From assembly GCF_003116035.1 (NCBI RefSeq), contig NZ_LGQW01000015.1:986096-1050095 (forward strand): 64,000 nt of DNA. Reading direction: 5' to 3'. This DNA comes from Azospirillum sp. TSH64 (GTDB taxonomy: Bacteria; Pseudomonadota; Alphaproteobacteria; Azospirillales; Azospirillaceae). The number at the start of each line of letters is the position of its first letter. Position 1 is the first letter of the stretch. The position numbers and the translations under genes are program-made. Under the pieces are notes generated by a model, which did no database searches, had not been told where the DNA came from, and saw nothing but the letters and a program-made list of their open reading frames with translations. Positions 41,328 through 49,264 of the stretch are shown here, one piece after another.

Positions 41328-41709
41328 GAAGGTGAGCCTGGGCGCCGATCTCGACCGCTTGACCGAGCGGGTCATCGGCGCCGCCTTTGCGGTTCATGCC
41401 GTATTGGGCCATGGGTTTGCCGAACAAGTCTATAAAAAGGCGCTGTTTCGTGAGTTATCCGACGCCGGTTTGACGGTTGCCACGGAAGTACCTTTCAAGG
41501 TTCTTTACAAAGGTGATCCCGTCGGCAGCTATTTTGCGGATCTCGTGGTAGAACAGCGGCTGATCGTGGAGTTGAAGGTTTGCGAGGCTTTGATCCAAGC
41601 CCACAGCCGCCAAGTCCTGAACTATCTGCGGGCAAGCGGATTGCCGGTTGGGCTTCTGTTCAACTTCGCCGGACCTAGCCTTACGGTCAAGCGAGTGCTG
41701 GCACATTAG
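41326..41709 (+). CDS. GxxExxY family protein (PD-(D/E)XK nuclease-like)
   Basis: The 127-residue protein has the name-giving motif G30-F-A-E33-Q-V-Y36 in LGHGFAEQVYKKAL. It also has a nuclease-like core: E54 in TEVPFKVLYKG, D72 in SYFADLVVE, E82-L-K84 in LIVELKV and a conserved QVLNYLRASGLPVGLLFNF block. The D-(E)xK spacing fits the PD-(D/E)XK superfamily, so catalytic residues look intact. Its GC content is visibly lower than cobS and cobT and it uses codons rare around it (TTT, ATT, TCC, GTT), which signals transfer. The gene interrupts the cobS-cobT pair. Biological function is unknown. Confidence 0.88.
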   Translation: MKVSLGADLDRLTERVIGAAFAVHAVLGHGFAEQVYKKALFRELSDAGLTVATEVPFKVLYKGDPVGSYFADLVVEQRLIVELKVCEALIQAHSRQVLNYLRASGLPVGLLFNFAGPSLTVKRVLAH

Positions 41710-41712
41710 AAA

Positions 41713-41755
41713 ATCCGTGAAATCCGTGCCCAAATCCGTGAAATCCGTGTCAATC
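41713..41755 (-). repeat. Right 43-bp inverted repeat of the GxxExxY cassette
   Basis: It contains ATCCGTGAAATCCGTG twice (41713-41728, 41734-41749), starting four bases after the GxxExxY stop. It lies 60 bp before the cobT ATG, so it forms part of the cobT leader in this strain. Confidence 0.9.
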
Positions 41756-41814
41756 TTGCCCGCAGTTCTCCGACCTTGTCCGAAGCCGGTACCACAACCC
41801 GAAGACGCCCCGCG

Positions 41815-43686
41815 ATGACCACCCAGAACGACACCCCCGTCGAAGCCTTCAAGCGGTCCACCACCGCCACGGTGCGCGCCATGTCCCGGCGGGCGGAGGT
41901 GCAGGTGGGCTTTTCGTCCGATCCGCCGGGTCTGGCGGGCCAGCGGGTGCGGGTGCCGCTGCCGGCGCGCGACCTGAACCCGGTCGAGGTCGCCAAGCTG
42001 CGCGGGGCGGCCGATGCCGTCGCGCTTCGGCTGCGCCATCACGACGCCACGGTGCATGCCCACCGCATGCCGCTGGGCGACACCGCGCGCCAGGCCTACG
42101 ACGCGATGGAGCAGGCGCGCTGCGAGGCGCTGGGCAGCCGCGACATGGCCGGCGTCGCCCACAATCTGGAAGCGGCGCTGGAGGATCGCTACACCCGCCA
42201 GGGCTTCGACCGCTTCGACGACCGCGGACAGGTGCCCTTGTCGGAAGCGCTGCGGATGATGGCGCGCGAGGCGATGACTGGTGCGCCGCCGCCGCCCGCC
42301 GCCGCCCATGCCGTCGACCTCTGGCGCCCCTGGATCGAGGAGCGGCTGGGCCGGGACATGAAGGGGCTGGCCAACTACGTCGGCGACCAGGAGGCCTACG
42401 CCAAGGCCGTCCGCCGGCTGCTGGCCGACCTCGACATGGAAGTCGGGCAGGAAGCCGACCAGGAGGAGGAGGAGGACCAGCAGACCCAGTCCTCCGAGGA
42501 CGAGGAATCGCCCCAGCACGGCCAGACCCGCGGCCAGGACGAGGACCAGTCCGACGCCGAATCGATGGCCTCGTCGGAGATGCAGGACTCGTCGGAGGCC
42601 GGCGAGAGCGCCGAGGAGGGCGCCGGCGAGGAAGGCGACATGGAGATGGGCGAGGGCGAGGGGGCGGAGGAGCCCGCCGGCCCCGGCCAGCCCTGGCGCA
42701 ACGACCTCAACCGCCGCAACGAGCCCGATCCCAACGCCTACAAGGCCTTCACCACCCAGTATGACGAGGTGGTGGACGCCGCCGACCTCTGCGACCCGGC
42801 CGAGCTGGAACGGTTGCGCCACCTGCTGGACCAGCAGTTGCAGAACCTGCAGGGCGTGATCTCCAAGCTGGCGAACCGGCTGCAGCGGCGGCTGATGGCC
42901 AAGCAGCAGCGCTCCTGGAACTTCGACCTGGAGGAGGGCATCCTCGACGCCGCCCGGCTGGCCCGCGTCGTCGCCAACCCGGTCCTGCCGCTCTCCTTCA
43001 AGGCGGAGAAGGAGATGGACTTCCGCGACACCGTGGTGTCGCTGCTGATCGACAATTCCGGCTCGATGCGCGGCCGGCCGATCTCCATCGCCGCGATGAG
43101 CGCCGACATCCTCGCCCGCACGCTGGAGCGCTGCGCGGTGAAGGTCGAGGTGCTGGGCTTCACCACCCGCGCCTGGAAGGGCGGACAGGCGCGCGAGGCC
43201 TGGGTGGCCGGCGGCAAGCCGCCGCATCCCGGCCGGCTGAACGACCTGCGCCACATCGTCTACAAGGCGGCCGACATGCCGTGGCGCCGCGCCCGCAAGA
43301 ATCTCGGCCTGATGCTGCGCGAAGGCATCCTGAAGGAGAACATCGACGGCGAGGCGCTGCAATGGGCGCACAACCGGCTGCTCGGCCGGCCGGAACAGCG
43401 CCGCATCCTGATGGTGATCTCCGACGGCGCCCCGGTCGACGACTCGACCCTGTCGGTGAATGCCGGCAACTATCTGGAACGCCACCTGCGCCAGACCATC
43501 GAGCAGATCGAGACCCGCTCGCCCGTCGAGCTGGTGGCGATCGGCATCGGCCACGACGTGACCCGCTATTACCGCCGCGCCGTGACCATCGTCGATGCGG
43601 AGCAGCTGGGCGGCACGATGATGAACAAGCTGGCCGAACTGTTCGACGAGGACGACCGCCGCGGCGGCCGTCGCAGCTGGCGCTGA
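41815..43686 (+). CDS. cobT: Aerobic cobaltochelatase subunit CobT
   Basis: CobT is the second AAA+-associated subunit that, with CobS, drives cobalt insertion by CobN. The 623-residue protein has an N-terminal domain ([23 protein letters not shown] onward), a highly acidic Glu/Asp/Ser/Gln central stretch (about residues 210-300) and a C-terminal von Willebrand A domain with a MIDAS-like [11 protein letters not shown]. The acidic linker is family-typical. ATG 41815 matches the family N-terminus; an upstream in-frame TTG at 41776 is less likely. It ends at a hairpin shared with the convergent cyclase gene. Confidence 0.96.
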   Translation: MTTQNDTPVEAFKRSTTATVRAMSRRAEVQVGFSSDPPGLAGQRVRVPLPARDLNPVEVAKLRGAADAVALRLRHHDATVHAHRMPLGDTARQAYDAMEQARCEALGSRDMAGVAHNLEAALEDRYTRQGFDRFDDRGQVPLSEALRMMAREAMTGAPPPPAAAHAVDLWRPWIEERLGRDMKGLANYVGDQEAYAKAVRRLLADLDMEVGQEADQEEEEDQQTQSSEDEESPQHGQTRGQDEDQSDAESMASSEMQDSSEAGESAEEGAGEEGDMEMGEGEGAEEPAGPGQPWRNDLNRRNEPDPNAYKAFTTQYDEVVDAADLCDPAELERLRHLLDQQLQNLQGVISKLANRLQRRLMAKQQRSWNFDLEEGILDAARLARVVANPVLPLSFKAEKEMDFRDTVVSLLIDNSGSMRGRPISIAAMSADILARTLERCAVKVEVLGFTTRAWKGGQAREAWVAGGKPPHPGRLNDLRHIVYKAADMPWRRARKNLGLMLREGILKENIDGEALQWAHNRLLGRPEQRRILMVISDGAPVDDSTLSVNAGNYLERHLRQTIEQIETRSPVELVAIGIGHDVTRYYRRAVTIVDAEQLGGTMMNKLAELFDEDDRRGGRRSWR

Positions 43687-43687
43687 A

Positions 43688-43768
43688 GTAAGGAAGCGGG
43701 CAGGGGCGTTTCCAGTCTTTCCAATGACTTATCTGGAAACGCCGGCCCGCTTCAGGGCGTATCCTTAC
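43688..43768. terminator. Bidirectional hairpin bracketed by GTAAGG / CCTTAC, between cobT and the cyclase gene
   Basis: A long inverted repeat pairs 43693-43701 plus 43705-43714 (GAAGCGGGC, GGCGTTTCCA) with 43734-43743 plus 43745-43753 (TGGAAACGCC, GCCCGCTTC), with a 19-nt T-rich loop. GTAAGG (43688-43693) and CCTTAC (43763-43768) bracket it. The stem reaches into the stop codon of the cyclase gene. Confidence 0.65.
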
Positions 43769-45821
43769 CTGCGAACACCGGTTTGGCAGTCTCACCCGCC
43801 ACCGGCGGGAGGGCGGCGGGCGGCGCTGCCGGCGCCACTGCCGCCGCTGCCACTGCCGCCGCCTTCGCCGCGTCCTTCTTCTCCTCCTCCAGCACCAGGC
43901 GCCAGAGTTCGGTCATCCCGGTCCGGCCGCGCAGCGACCGGCCGCCCTGGCGGACCAGCGGAACGGCGTCCTTGCCCTTGGCGGCGGTGACGCCGCTGGT
44001 CAGGACGATCACCTCGGACTCGCCCTGAAGGGCGGCCGACAGCTCCTCGATCCGGGCGGCGACGTTCACGGTGTCGCCGACGATGGTGTAGTTGATCCGG
44101 CTGTCGGAGCCGATGTTGCCAACCACCACCGGGCCGCTGTGCAGCCCGACGCGGACATGGATCGGCGCCCGGCCTTCGGCGACACGGCGGCGGTTGTCGG
44201 CGCGGATGGCGTGGTGGATCGCCAGTGCGGCACGCAGCCCGCGGACGGCATGGTCCTCCTGCGCCTCGGGCGCGCCCCAGAAGGCCATCAGCGAATCGCC
44301 GATGAACTTGTCCACCGTGCCGCCCTCCGCCTCGATGCAGGCGGCAAGCAGGGTGAAATGCTCGTTCAGCAGGGCGGCGGTATCGGCGGCGGCCATATGC
44401 TCGGCCATGCGGGAGAAGCCGCGGATGTCGGTGAACATCACCGTCACCTCGCGCTGCACCGAGTCGAGCCCGCCCTCGGTCTCGCGCTGGCGCATCAGGC
44501 GCAGGACCAGCGCCTTCGGCACATAGGTCTCGAACCAGCGCAGGCCGGCGACCATGGCGTTGAAGGCGGTGGCGGCGCGCGCCATCTCGCGCAGGCGGGA
44601 GTCGGGCAGGTCGGAGATGGCGCGGAACTCGAAGGCGCGGACGCGGTCGGCGGCCTCGGCCAGCCGCGCCACCTGCCGGCTGATCCGCCGCCCGACCAGC
44701 AGCGCCACCCCGACCGACACCAGCAGGATGGCGAGGCCGACGGCGCCGGTGATGTAGAGCCGCCGGACCTCGACATTCAGCTCGCCGTCGCGATAGCCGA
44801 TGCCGATGATCCAGTCCTGCTGCCCGTATCCCGACATCTTGCGGGTCAGGAAGATGTAGTCGCTGCCGAGAACCTGGACGGCGCGCGCCTCCACCCGCTT
44901 CTTCAGCGACTGGACGGGCACGCCGCTGGACCACAGCGCCGCCAGCGCCGGGTCGTCGACCTGATCGGTGCGCGGCAGCGGCGGGCCGTCCAGCTTGCCG
45001 GAAAAATCGAAGCTGCGGCCGACCAGCGCCGGATGGGCCAGCACATGGCTCTGGTCATACAGCACGAAGGCGTTCAGCCCCTGCTCCACATACAGCACCG
45101 ACAGGAAGCGCGACAGGTCGCCCAGCGACACGCCGACCGCCACCTGCCCCAGATAGCGGCCGTCGCGCCGCACCGGCTGGTAGAGGGTGACGAAGCTGTT
45201 CTGCGCCTCCTTCAGCCAGCGCGGGTCGGCCCAGGTCGCGGCGCTGCGGTTGGGGCCGTCCAGGATCTCCGGCGGAATGTCGCTGTCGCCCTGCAAGTCG
45301 ATGGGATCGGCGGCTAGCCCGCCGTTCAGCCGGCCGACGCGGACGCCGGTCAGGTCCGGGCGGACGAAGGCGAGGCCGGTGACGTCCGGGGCGCCGGCCA
45401 GCGCGCCACGCAGCGTGTCGATCATCGCCGTGTTGTCGCCGGCGCGCAGGTCGCCGCGCTCGATCAGTCCGGCGACGAAGCGCGCCATCTCGCGCGCAGG
45501 GTCGAGCTGGTGGCGGACCCGCACCTCCACCCCGGCCAGCGCCAGATCGGCCTTGTCGTTCAGCAGGGCGAAGGTGTTGGTGCTGGCGCTGACCAGACCC
45601 AGCACCAGAACACTGGCGACCGCCGCCAGCATCAGCGAGCCGAACCCCGCCACCAGCACCGCGGCGATGGGCAGCCGCAGGCGCCGGCGCCCGGCGGGCT
45701 TCAGGCCGGCTTTTCCCGCAGCCTTCGCCGACGCCTTCGCCGCCGCCTGTCCGGCCGGCTTCACGGCCGTCGCCGGAAGGGGCGGAGCAATCTGGGGGCG
45801 CGCTGACGGGGTATCGGACAT
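43752..45821 (-). CDS. Membrane-bound adenylate/guanylate cyclase (class III) with periplasmic sensor and HAMP
   Basis: The 689-residue protein has a basic/Ala-rich cytoplasmic N-terminus, a first transmembrane helix (AAVLVAGFGSLMLAAVASVLVLGLVSA) and a periplasmic region of about 270 residues with a PAS/Cache-like pattern (TLYQPVRRDGRYLGQVAVGVSLGDL). A second helix (ITGAVGLAILLVSVGVALLVG), a HAMP domain and a class III cyclase domain follow. The metal-binding aspartates lie in TVMFTDIRGFS and GDSLMAFWG, followed by VRVGLHSGPVVVGNIGS. It should make cAMP or cGMP; base choice cannot be told by eye. The C-terminus is an Ala/Pro-rich tail. Confidence 0.92.
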   Translation of the reverse strand: MSDTPSARPQIAPPLPATAVKPAGQAAAKASAKAAGKAGLKPAGRRRLRLPIAAVLVAGFGSLMLAAVASVLVLGLVSASTNTFALLNDKADLALAGVEVRVRHQLDPAREMARFVAGLIERGDLRAGDNTAMIDTLRGALAGAPDVTGLAFVRPDLTGVRVGRLNGGLAADPIDLQGDSDIPPEILDGPNRSAATWADPRWLKEAQNSFVTLYQPVRRDGRYLGQVAVGVSLGDLSRFLSVLYVEQGLNAFVLYDQSHVLAHPALVGRSFDFSGKLDGPPLPRTDQVDDPALAALWSSGVPVQSLKKRVEARAVQVLGSDYIFLTRKMSGYGQQDWIIGIGYRDGELNVEVRRLYITGAVGLAILLVSVGVALLVGRRISRQVARLAEAADRVRAFEFRAISDLPDSRLREMARAATAFNAMVAGLRWFETYVPKALVLRLMRQRETEGGLDSVQREVTVMFTDIRGFSRMAEHMAAADTAALLNEHFTLLAACIEAEGGTVDKFIGDSLMAFWGAPEAQEDHAVRGLRAALAIHHAIRADNRRRVAEGRAPIHVRVGLHSGPVVVGNIGSDSRINYTIVGDTVNVAARIEELSAALQGESEVIVLTSGVTAAKGKDAVPLVRQGGRSLRGRTGMTELWRLVLEEEKKDAAKAAAVAAAAVAPAAPPAALPPVAGETAKPVFAGKDTP

Positions 45822-45943
45822 GCGCGGCAGCCTACCCGCCCATCCGGCCGGCGGCAACCCGCGGGGCTGTATCCTTACGCGGATTTCATGCGGTCATGCT
45901 CATGCTTGGGGTTGCCGCTACTCCCCGCTCACTATTGCCCGCC

Positions 45944-47434
45944 CTATTGCCCGACAATCACCTTCACCCGCTGGCCGGGTTGCAGCGGCGTGCCGGGCGG
46001 GAGGTCGTTGATGATCCGGAACAATTCTTCGGCATAGGGCTCCTGCGGCATGCGACGAACGAAGCCGGCGACGCTGTCGCCGGGCTGCACCGCCGTCACC
46101 TGCACCCGGCGCGGGCGGTAGCGGGCGGCCTCCTCCGCGGTCATGCGGTGGAAGCTGTTGGCCGCCGCCTGGAAATCGTTATCGAAACGAGCCAGCGATC
46201 CGGCGGGCGCCAGGAAGGTGAAGCGGTACATCTTGCCGTCCTGGGCGCGGATCGCCACCAGCCGGATGTCGGCGCTGGTGCCGTCGGTCTCGCCGCGCGT
46301 GGTGGCCGTCGCCGCTGCCATGCCGCCGATGGTGAGACGCTGGAGGTTCGACAGCGTCGCGTCCTTGCCCCACACGCCGGTCAGGAAGCCGGCCGGGTCG
46401 GACACGCCGGCGGCCGATCCGCCGTCGAAGGCCATGGCGGTGCCGTTCGGTCCCTTGGCGACCACCTGATCGGCGCCGTTCAGCAACGAATAGCCCTGCG
46501 GCACGGTGAAGGCGATGCCCAGTTGAGGGTGGGCGAAGGTGCGGCCGCGGACATAGCCGTTCTCCGGGCTGTCGCCATAGATCATGCCGTCGACCGCCGC
46601 CAGGTAAGGATCGCGCGGGCGGGCACCGCCCGGCGGGATGGCGCGGGCGAGGTCGGCGGCGAGGCGGACGCGCTCCTCGGTCGCCGGATGGCTGGCGAGG
46701 AAGTCGAAGCCGCCCCCGCCCTTGTTGCCGGCGCGCAGGCCGTCATACTGGCTGTCGCGGCGCAGCGTCTCCAGGAAGGTCGCCATGGCGAAGGGATCGT
46801 AGCCGGTCCGCCGCAGCGTCTCGACGCCGAGCTGGTCGGCCTCCAGCTCCTGCTCGCGCGAATAGCTGGCGACCATCGCAGTGCCGCCCAGCCCGGCCAG
46901 CTGCGCCAGCGTGTCGTTGCCGAACACCAGCCCGACCCCGGCGGCGAGCAGCCCGGCGATGGTCTGTCGGGTCTGGCGCTGCGCCGAGTGGTGGGCGGTG
47001 ACGTGGCCGATCTCGTGCGACAGCACCCCGGCCACCTCGGCCTCGTCCTTCGCCAGCGCCAGCAGGCCGCGGGTGACATAGACATAGCCGCCGGGCAGGG
47101 CGAAGGCGTTGACCACGTCGCTGTCCAGCACGGTGAAGGTCCAGGGCTCGCGCGCCAGCGCCGTGGTGGCGGCGAGCTTGCGGCCGAGCTGGTCGATGTA
47201 GCCCTGGAGCTTGGCATCCTTCACCGCGCCGCCGAACTGGGCCAGGATCTTCGGGTGTTCCTGCGCCCCCAGCGCCGCCTCGTCGCCGCCGGAGAGGACA
47301 TTGTCGAGCAGCCCGGCGCGGGCGGGCGCGGGCGCGACAAGGGCGGGCGCGGCGGCTGCCAGCATCAGGGTGGCCAGTGCGGCGCGGAGGGGTGCGGCGC
47401 GGAGGGGCTTGCGGAAGGGGAGATGGGTCGGCAT
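45944..47434 (-). CDS. Secreted M48-family metalloprotease with C-terminal LysM-like region
   Basis: The 496-residue precursor has a signal peptide (LRAALATLMLAAAAPALVAPAPARA), an M48 peptidase domain with zinc motif HEIGH (VLSHEIGHVTAHHSAQRQ) and third ligand in REQELEADQLG. A middle domain and a C-terminal segment follow (VTAVQPGDSVAGFVRRMP, LPPGTPLQPGQRVKVIVG) resembling a LysM motif. This layout matches periplasmic BepA/YfgC-like proteases involved in outer-membrane quality control. ATG 47434 is chosen for the signal peptide. It is divergent from the nuclease gene with only 52 bp between. Confidence 0.92.
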   Translation of the reverse strand: MPTHLPFRKPLRAAPLRAALATLMLAAAAPALVAPAPARAGLLDNVLSGGDEAALGAQEHPKILAQFGGAVKDAKLQGYIDQLGRKLAATTALAREPWTFTVLDSDVVNAFALPGGYVYVTRGLLALAKDEAEVAGVLSHEIGHVTAHHSAQRQTRQTIAGLLAAGVGLVFGNDTLAQLAGLGGTAMVASYSREQELEADQLGVETLRRTGYDPFAMATFLETLRRDSQYDGLRAGNKGGGGFDFLASHPATEERVRLAADLARAIPPGGARPRDPYLAAVDGMIYGDSPENGYVRGRTFAHPQLGIAFTVPQGYSLLNGADQVVAKGPNGTAMAFDGGSAAGVSDPAGFLTGVWGKDATLSNLQRLTIGGMAAATATTRGETDGTSADIRLVAIRAQDGKMYRFTFLAPAGSLARFDNDFQAAANSFHRMTAEEAARYRPRRVQVTAVQPGDSVAGFVRRMPQEPYAEELFRIINDLPPGTPLQPGQRVKVIVGQ

Positions 47435-47486
47435 ACCGGTCAAAACCCCGCCCGGCGGCGGATGTTCCGCAAGGACGGCCTTCCCG

Positions 47487-48359
47487 ATGCGACGTGTCAC
47501 GCTTCCGCTTGTGCGCTTGTCGATTCTGCTGCTGGCCGGGCTGCTGGTGACTGGCGCCGCCTGGGCGGACGGGCTGCGGGTCACCGCCGTGCTGGACGGC
47601 GACACGCTGGAGCTGGAGGACGGCCGCCGGGTCCGTCTGGCCGGGATCGACGCGGCAAAGCCGCCGCGGAACGCCAATCCCGCCGACGGGCGGGTCTGGC
47701 CGCTGGCCGAGGCGGCGACCGCGGCGCTCGCCGATCTGTCGCTGGGCCACCGCGTCAGGCTGCATGGGCCGGCGCCGACCGACCGCCATGGCCGGCTGCT
47801 CGCCCATCTGGTGCGGGAAGACGGGCTGTGGCTGCAATCGGCGCTGCTGGTCCGCGGGCTGGCGCGCGTCCACACCCGGCCCGATGCCCGTGCCTATGCG
47901 GCGGAGCTGCTGGCCGGCGAGGAGGCCGCGCGCAACGCCGGGCGCGGGCTGTGGCGCAGCCGGGTCTATGCGGTGCGCGACGCCGCCGACGCCGACGGGC
48001 TTTCCCGCGACCGCGACAGCTTCCAACTGGTGGAAGGGCTGGTGCTGGCGGTGTCCAAGGGCGGCGGTGAGAGCTGGCTCGATTTCGGCACCGACTGGCG
48101 CAGCGACGTCACCGTCCATATCGGCCGCGCCGCGATGCGCGAGGTCACCCGCGCCGGCATCGACCCGCTGTCCTACGAAGGCCGCCGGGTGCGCGTGCGG
48201 GGCTGGATCACGCTGCGCAATGGCCCCATGATCGAGATCACCCATCCCGACCAGATCGAGCGGCTGGAGCGGGAGCCGGCCGCCGCCGCCGCGCAGCGTG
48301 CCGGCGCCGACGATGACGACCCATGGGATGACGACGAAGGGGAGGAGGATCCGGAATGA
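47487..48359 (+). CDS. Secreted thermonuclease-family (SNase-like) protein
   Basis: The 290-residue precursor has a signal peptide (LPLVRLSILLLAGLLVTGAAWA), then an SNase domain: VTAVLDGDTLELEDGRRVRLAGIDAAKPP, LAEAATAALADL, GPAPTDRHGRLLAHLVREDGLWLQSALLVRGLARV and GRGLWRSRVY. The usual PE after GID is replaced by AKPP, so catalytic competence is not certain. The C-terminal 110 residues look like an OB-type fold (VRVRGWITLRNGPMIEITHPDQIERL) and end in an acidic tail. RBS AAGGACGG precedes ATG 47487. It overlaps the cytochrome gene by 4 bp. Confidence 0.88.
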   Translation: MRRVTLPLVRLSILLLAGLLVTGAAWADGLRVTAVLDGDTLELEDGRRVRLAGIDAAKPPRNANPADGRVWPLAEAATAALADLSLGHRVRLHGPAPTDRHGRLLAHLVREDGLWLQSALLVRGLARVHTRPDARAYAAELLAGEEAARNAGRGLWRSRVYAVRDAADADGLSRDRDSFQLVEGLVLAVSKGGGESWLDFGTDWRSDVTVHIGRAAMREVTRAGIDPLSYEGRRVRVRGWITLRNGPMIEITHPDQIERLEREPAAAAAQRAGADDDDPWDDDEGEEDPE

Positions 48360-49216
48360 GGAAGCCGTCGCTTGGGCCTGTGGCTGGACGCCTGTTTGCC
48401 GCTCTGTCTTTGCTGCTCGTCGCCCTGCCGCTGCATCCGGCACTGGCCGGCGGGCCGGCGCTGACCGTCGCCGTCGCCGGAACCGAGCGGGTGTTCGACC
48501 GCGACACCCTGCTGGCCCGTCCGGACGCGGTGACCGTCGACATCCCGGCCGACATCTCCTATGGCCGGCCGATGAGCTACCGCGCCGTGCCGCTCGCCAG
48601 CCTGCTCGGCACCGCAGATTTTCCGCCCGGCACGGTGCTGGAGGGGGTGGCGTCGGACGGCTTCACCGCGCAGCTGCCGCCGGAGCTGTGCCTGCGCAGC
48701 GGTCCCGACGGCGCCGTCGCCTTCCTGGCGGTGGAGCCGGCCGACCGGCCCTGGCCCAACCTGCCAGGAAAGGAGGTCTCCGCCGGTCCCTTCTATCTGG
48801 TCTGGGTGCGGCCGGAGGCGTCGGGGGTGCGCAGCGAACAATGGCCCTATCAGCTGGCCCGCATCGTCGCTTCCGACGATCCGCTGCGCCGCTGGCCGCA
48901 GCTGGCGGTCGAGCAGGGCCTGCCCGCCGACTCGGCCATCCGCGCAGGACAGGCGGTGTTCATCACCCAGTGCATGGCCTGCCACACCCTGAACGGCGCC
49001 GGCAGCGCCACGATGGGGCCGGACCTGAACCGGCCGATGAACCCGACCCAATACCTCACGCCCGCCGGGCTGAAGACGCTGATCCGCGATCCGCGATCCG
49101 TCCGGACATGGCCCGGCCAGCAGATGCCGGGTTTCGACACCACAATGCTGAGCGATGCCGATCTGGACCGGGTCGTCGCCTATCTCGGCCATATGGCGGG
49201 GCGGAAGGCGCCGTGA
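48356..49216 (+). CDS. Cytochrome c fused to an N-terminal molybdopterin-oxidoreductase-like domain
   Basis: The 286-residue precursor has a signal peptide (LFAALSLLLVALPLHPALA). A domain of about 150 residues follows (FDRDTLLARPDAVTVDIPADISYGRPMSYRAVPLASLL, VASDGFTAQLPPELC, GPFYLVWVRPEAS) that recalls the sulfite-oxidase-type Moco-binding fold in sequence pattern. The C-terminal class I cytochrome c domain has heme motif CMACH and probable axial Met in GQQMPGF. It should act as a periplasmic electron carrier. It is coupled by a 4-bp overlap to the nuclease gene, an unusual pairing. Whether the first domain binds a cofactor is unknown. Confidence 0.82.
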   Translation: MRKPSLGPVAGRLFAALSLLLVALPLHPALAGGPALTVAVAGTERVFDRDTLLARPDAVTVDIPADISYGRPMSYRAVPLASLLGTADFPPGTVLEGVASDGFTAQLPPELCLRSGPDGAVAFLAVEPADRPWPNLPGKEVSAGPFYLVWVRPEASGVRSEQWPYQLARIVASDDPLRRWPQLAVEQGLPADSAIRAGQAVFITQCMACHTLNGAGSATMGPDLNRPMNPTQYLTPAGLKTLIRDPRSVRTWPGQQMPGFDTTMLSDADLDRVVAYLGHMAGRKAP

Positions 49217-49264
49217 GAGGGGGGCTTTCGCCCCCATCCCACCGGCGACACATCCGGCGGGGCG

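Larger units (their letters stand above)
41285..41755. mobile_element. 471-bp cassette: GxxExxY gene between 43-bp inverted repeats, inserted between cobS and cobT
   Basis: The left end (41285-41327) and right end (41713-41755) are inverted copies. Each holds two units of ATCCGTGAAATCCGTG (right-end reading) 21 bp apart and a final AATC block. They differ only in the 5-nt spacer and one base. Unit positions are 41291-41306 and 41312-41327 on the left, 41713-41728 and 41734-41749 on the right. The cassette carries one lower-GC gene and no transposase. I see no clear target-site duplication. It may be a non-autonomous mobile unit, or the repeats may be binding sites or RNA structures for the encoded protein. 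Confidence 0.75.

Noticed and set aside
41285-41755. CRISPR-like repeats
   Set aside because: There are only two units on each side with 5-nt spacers and inverted orientation, which does not fit an array; no cas genes are present.
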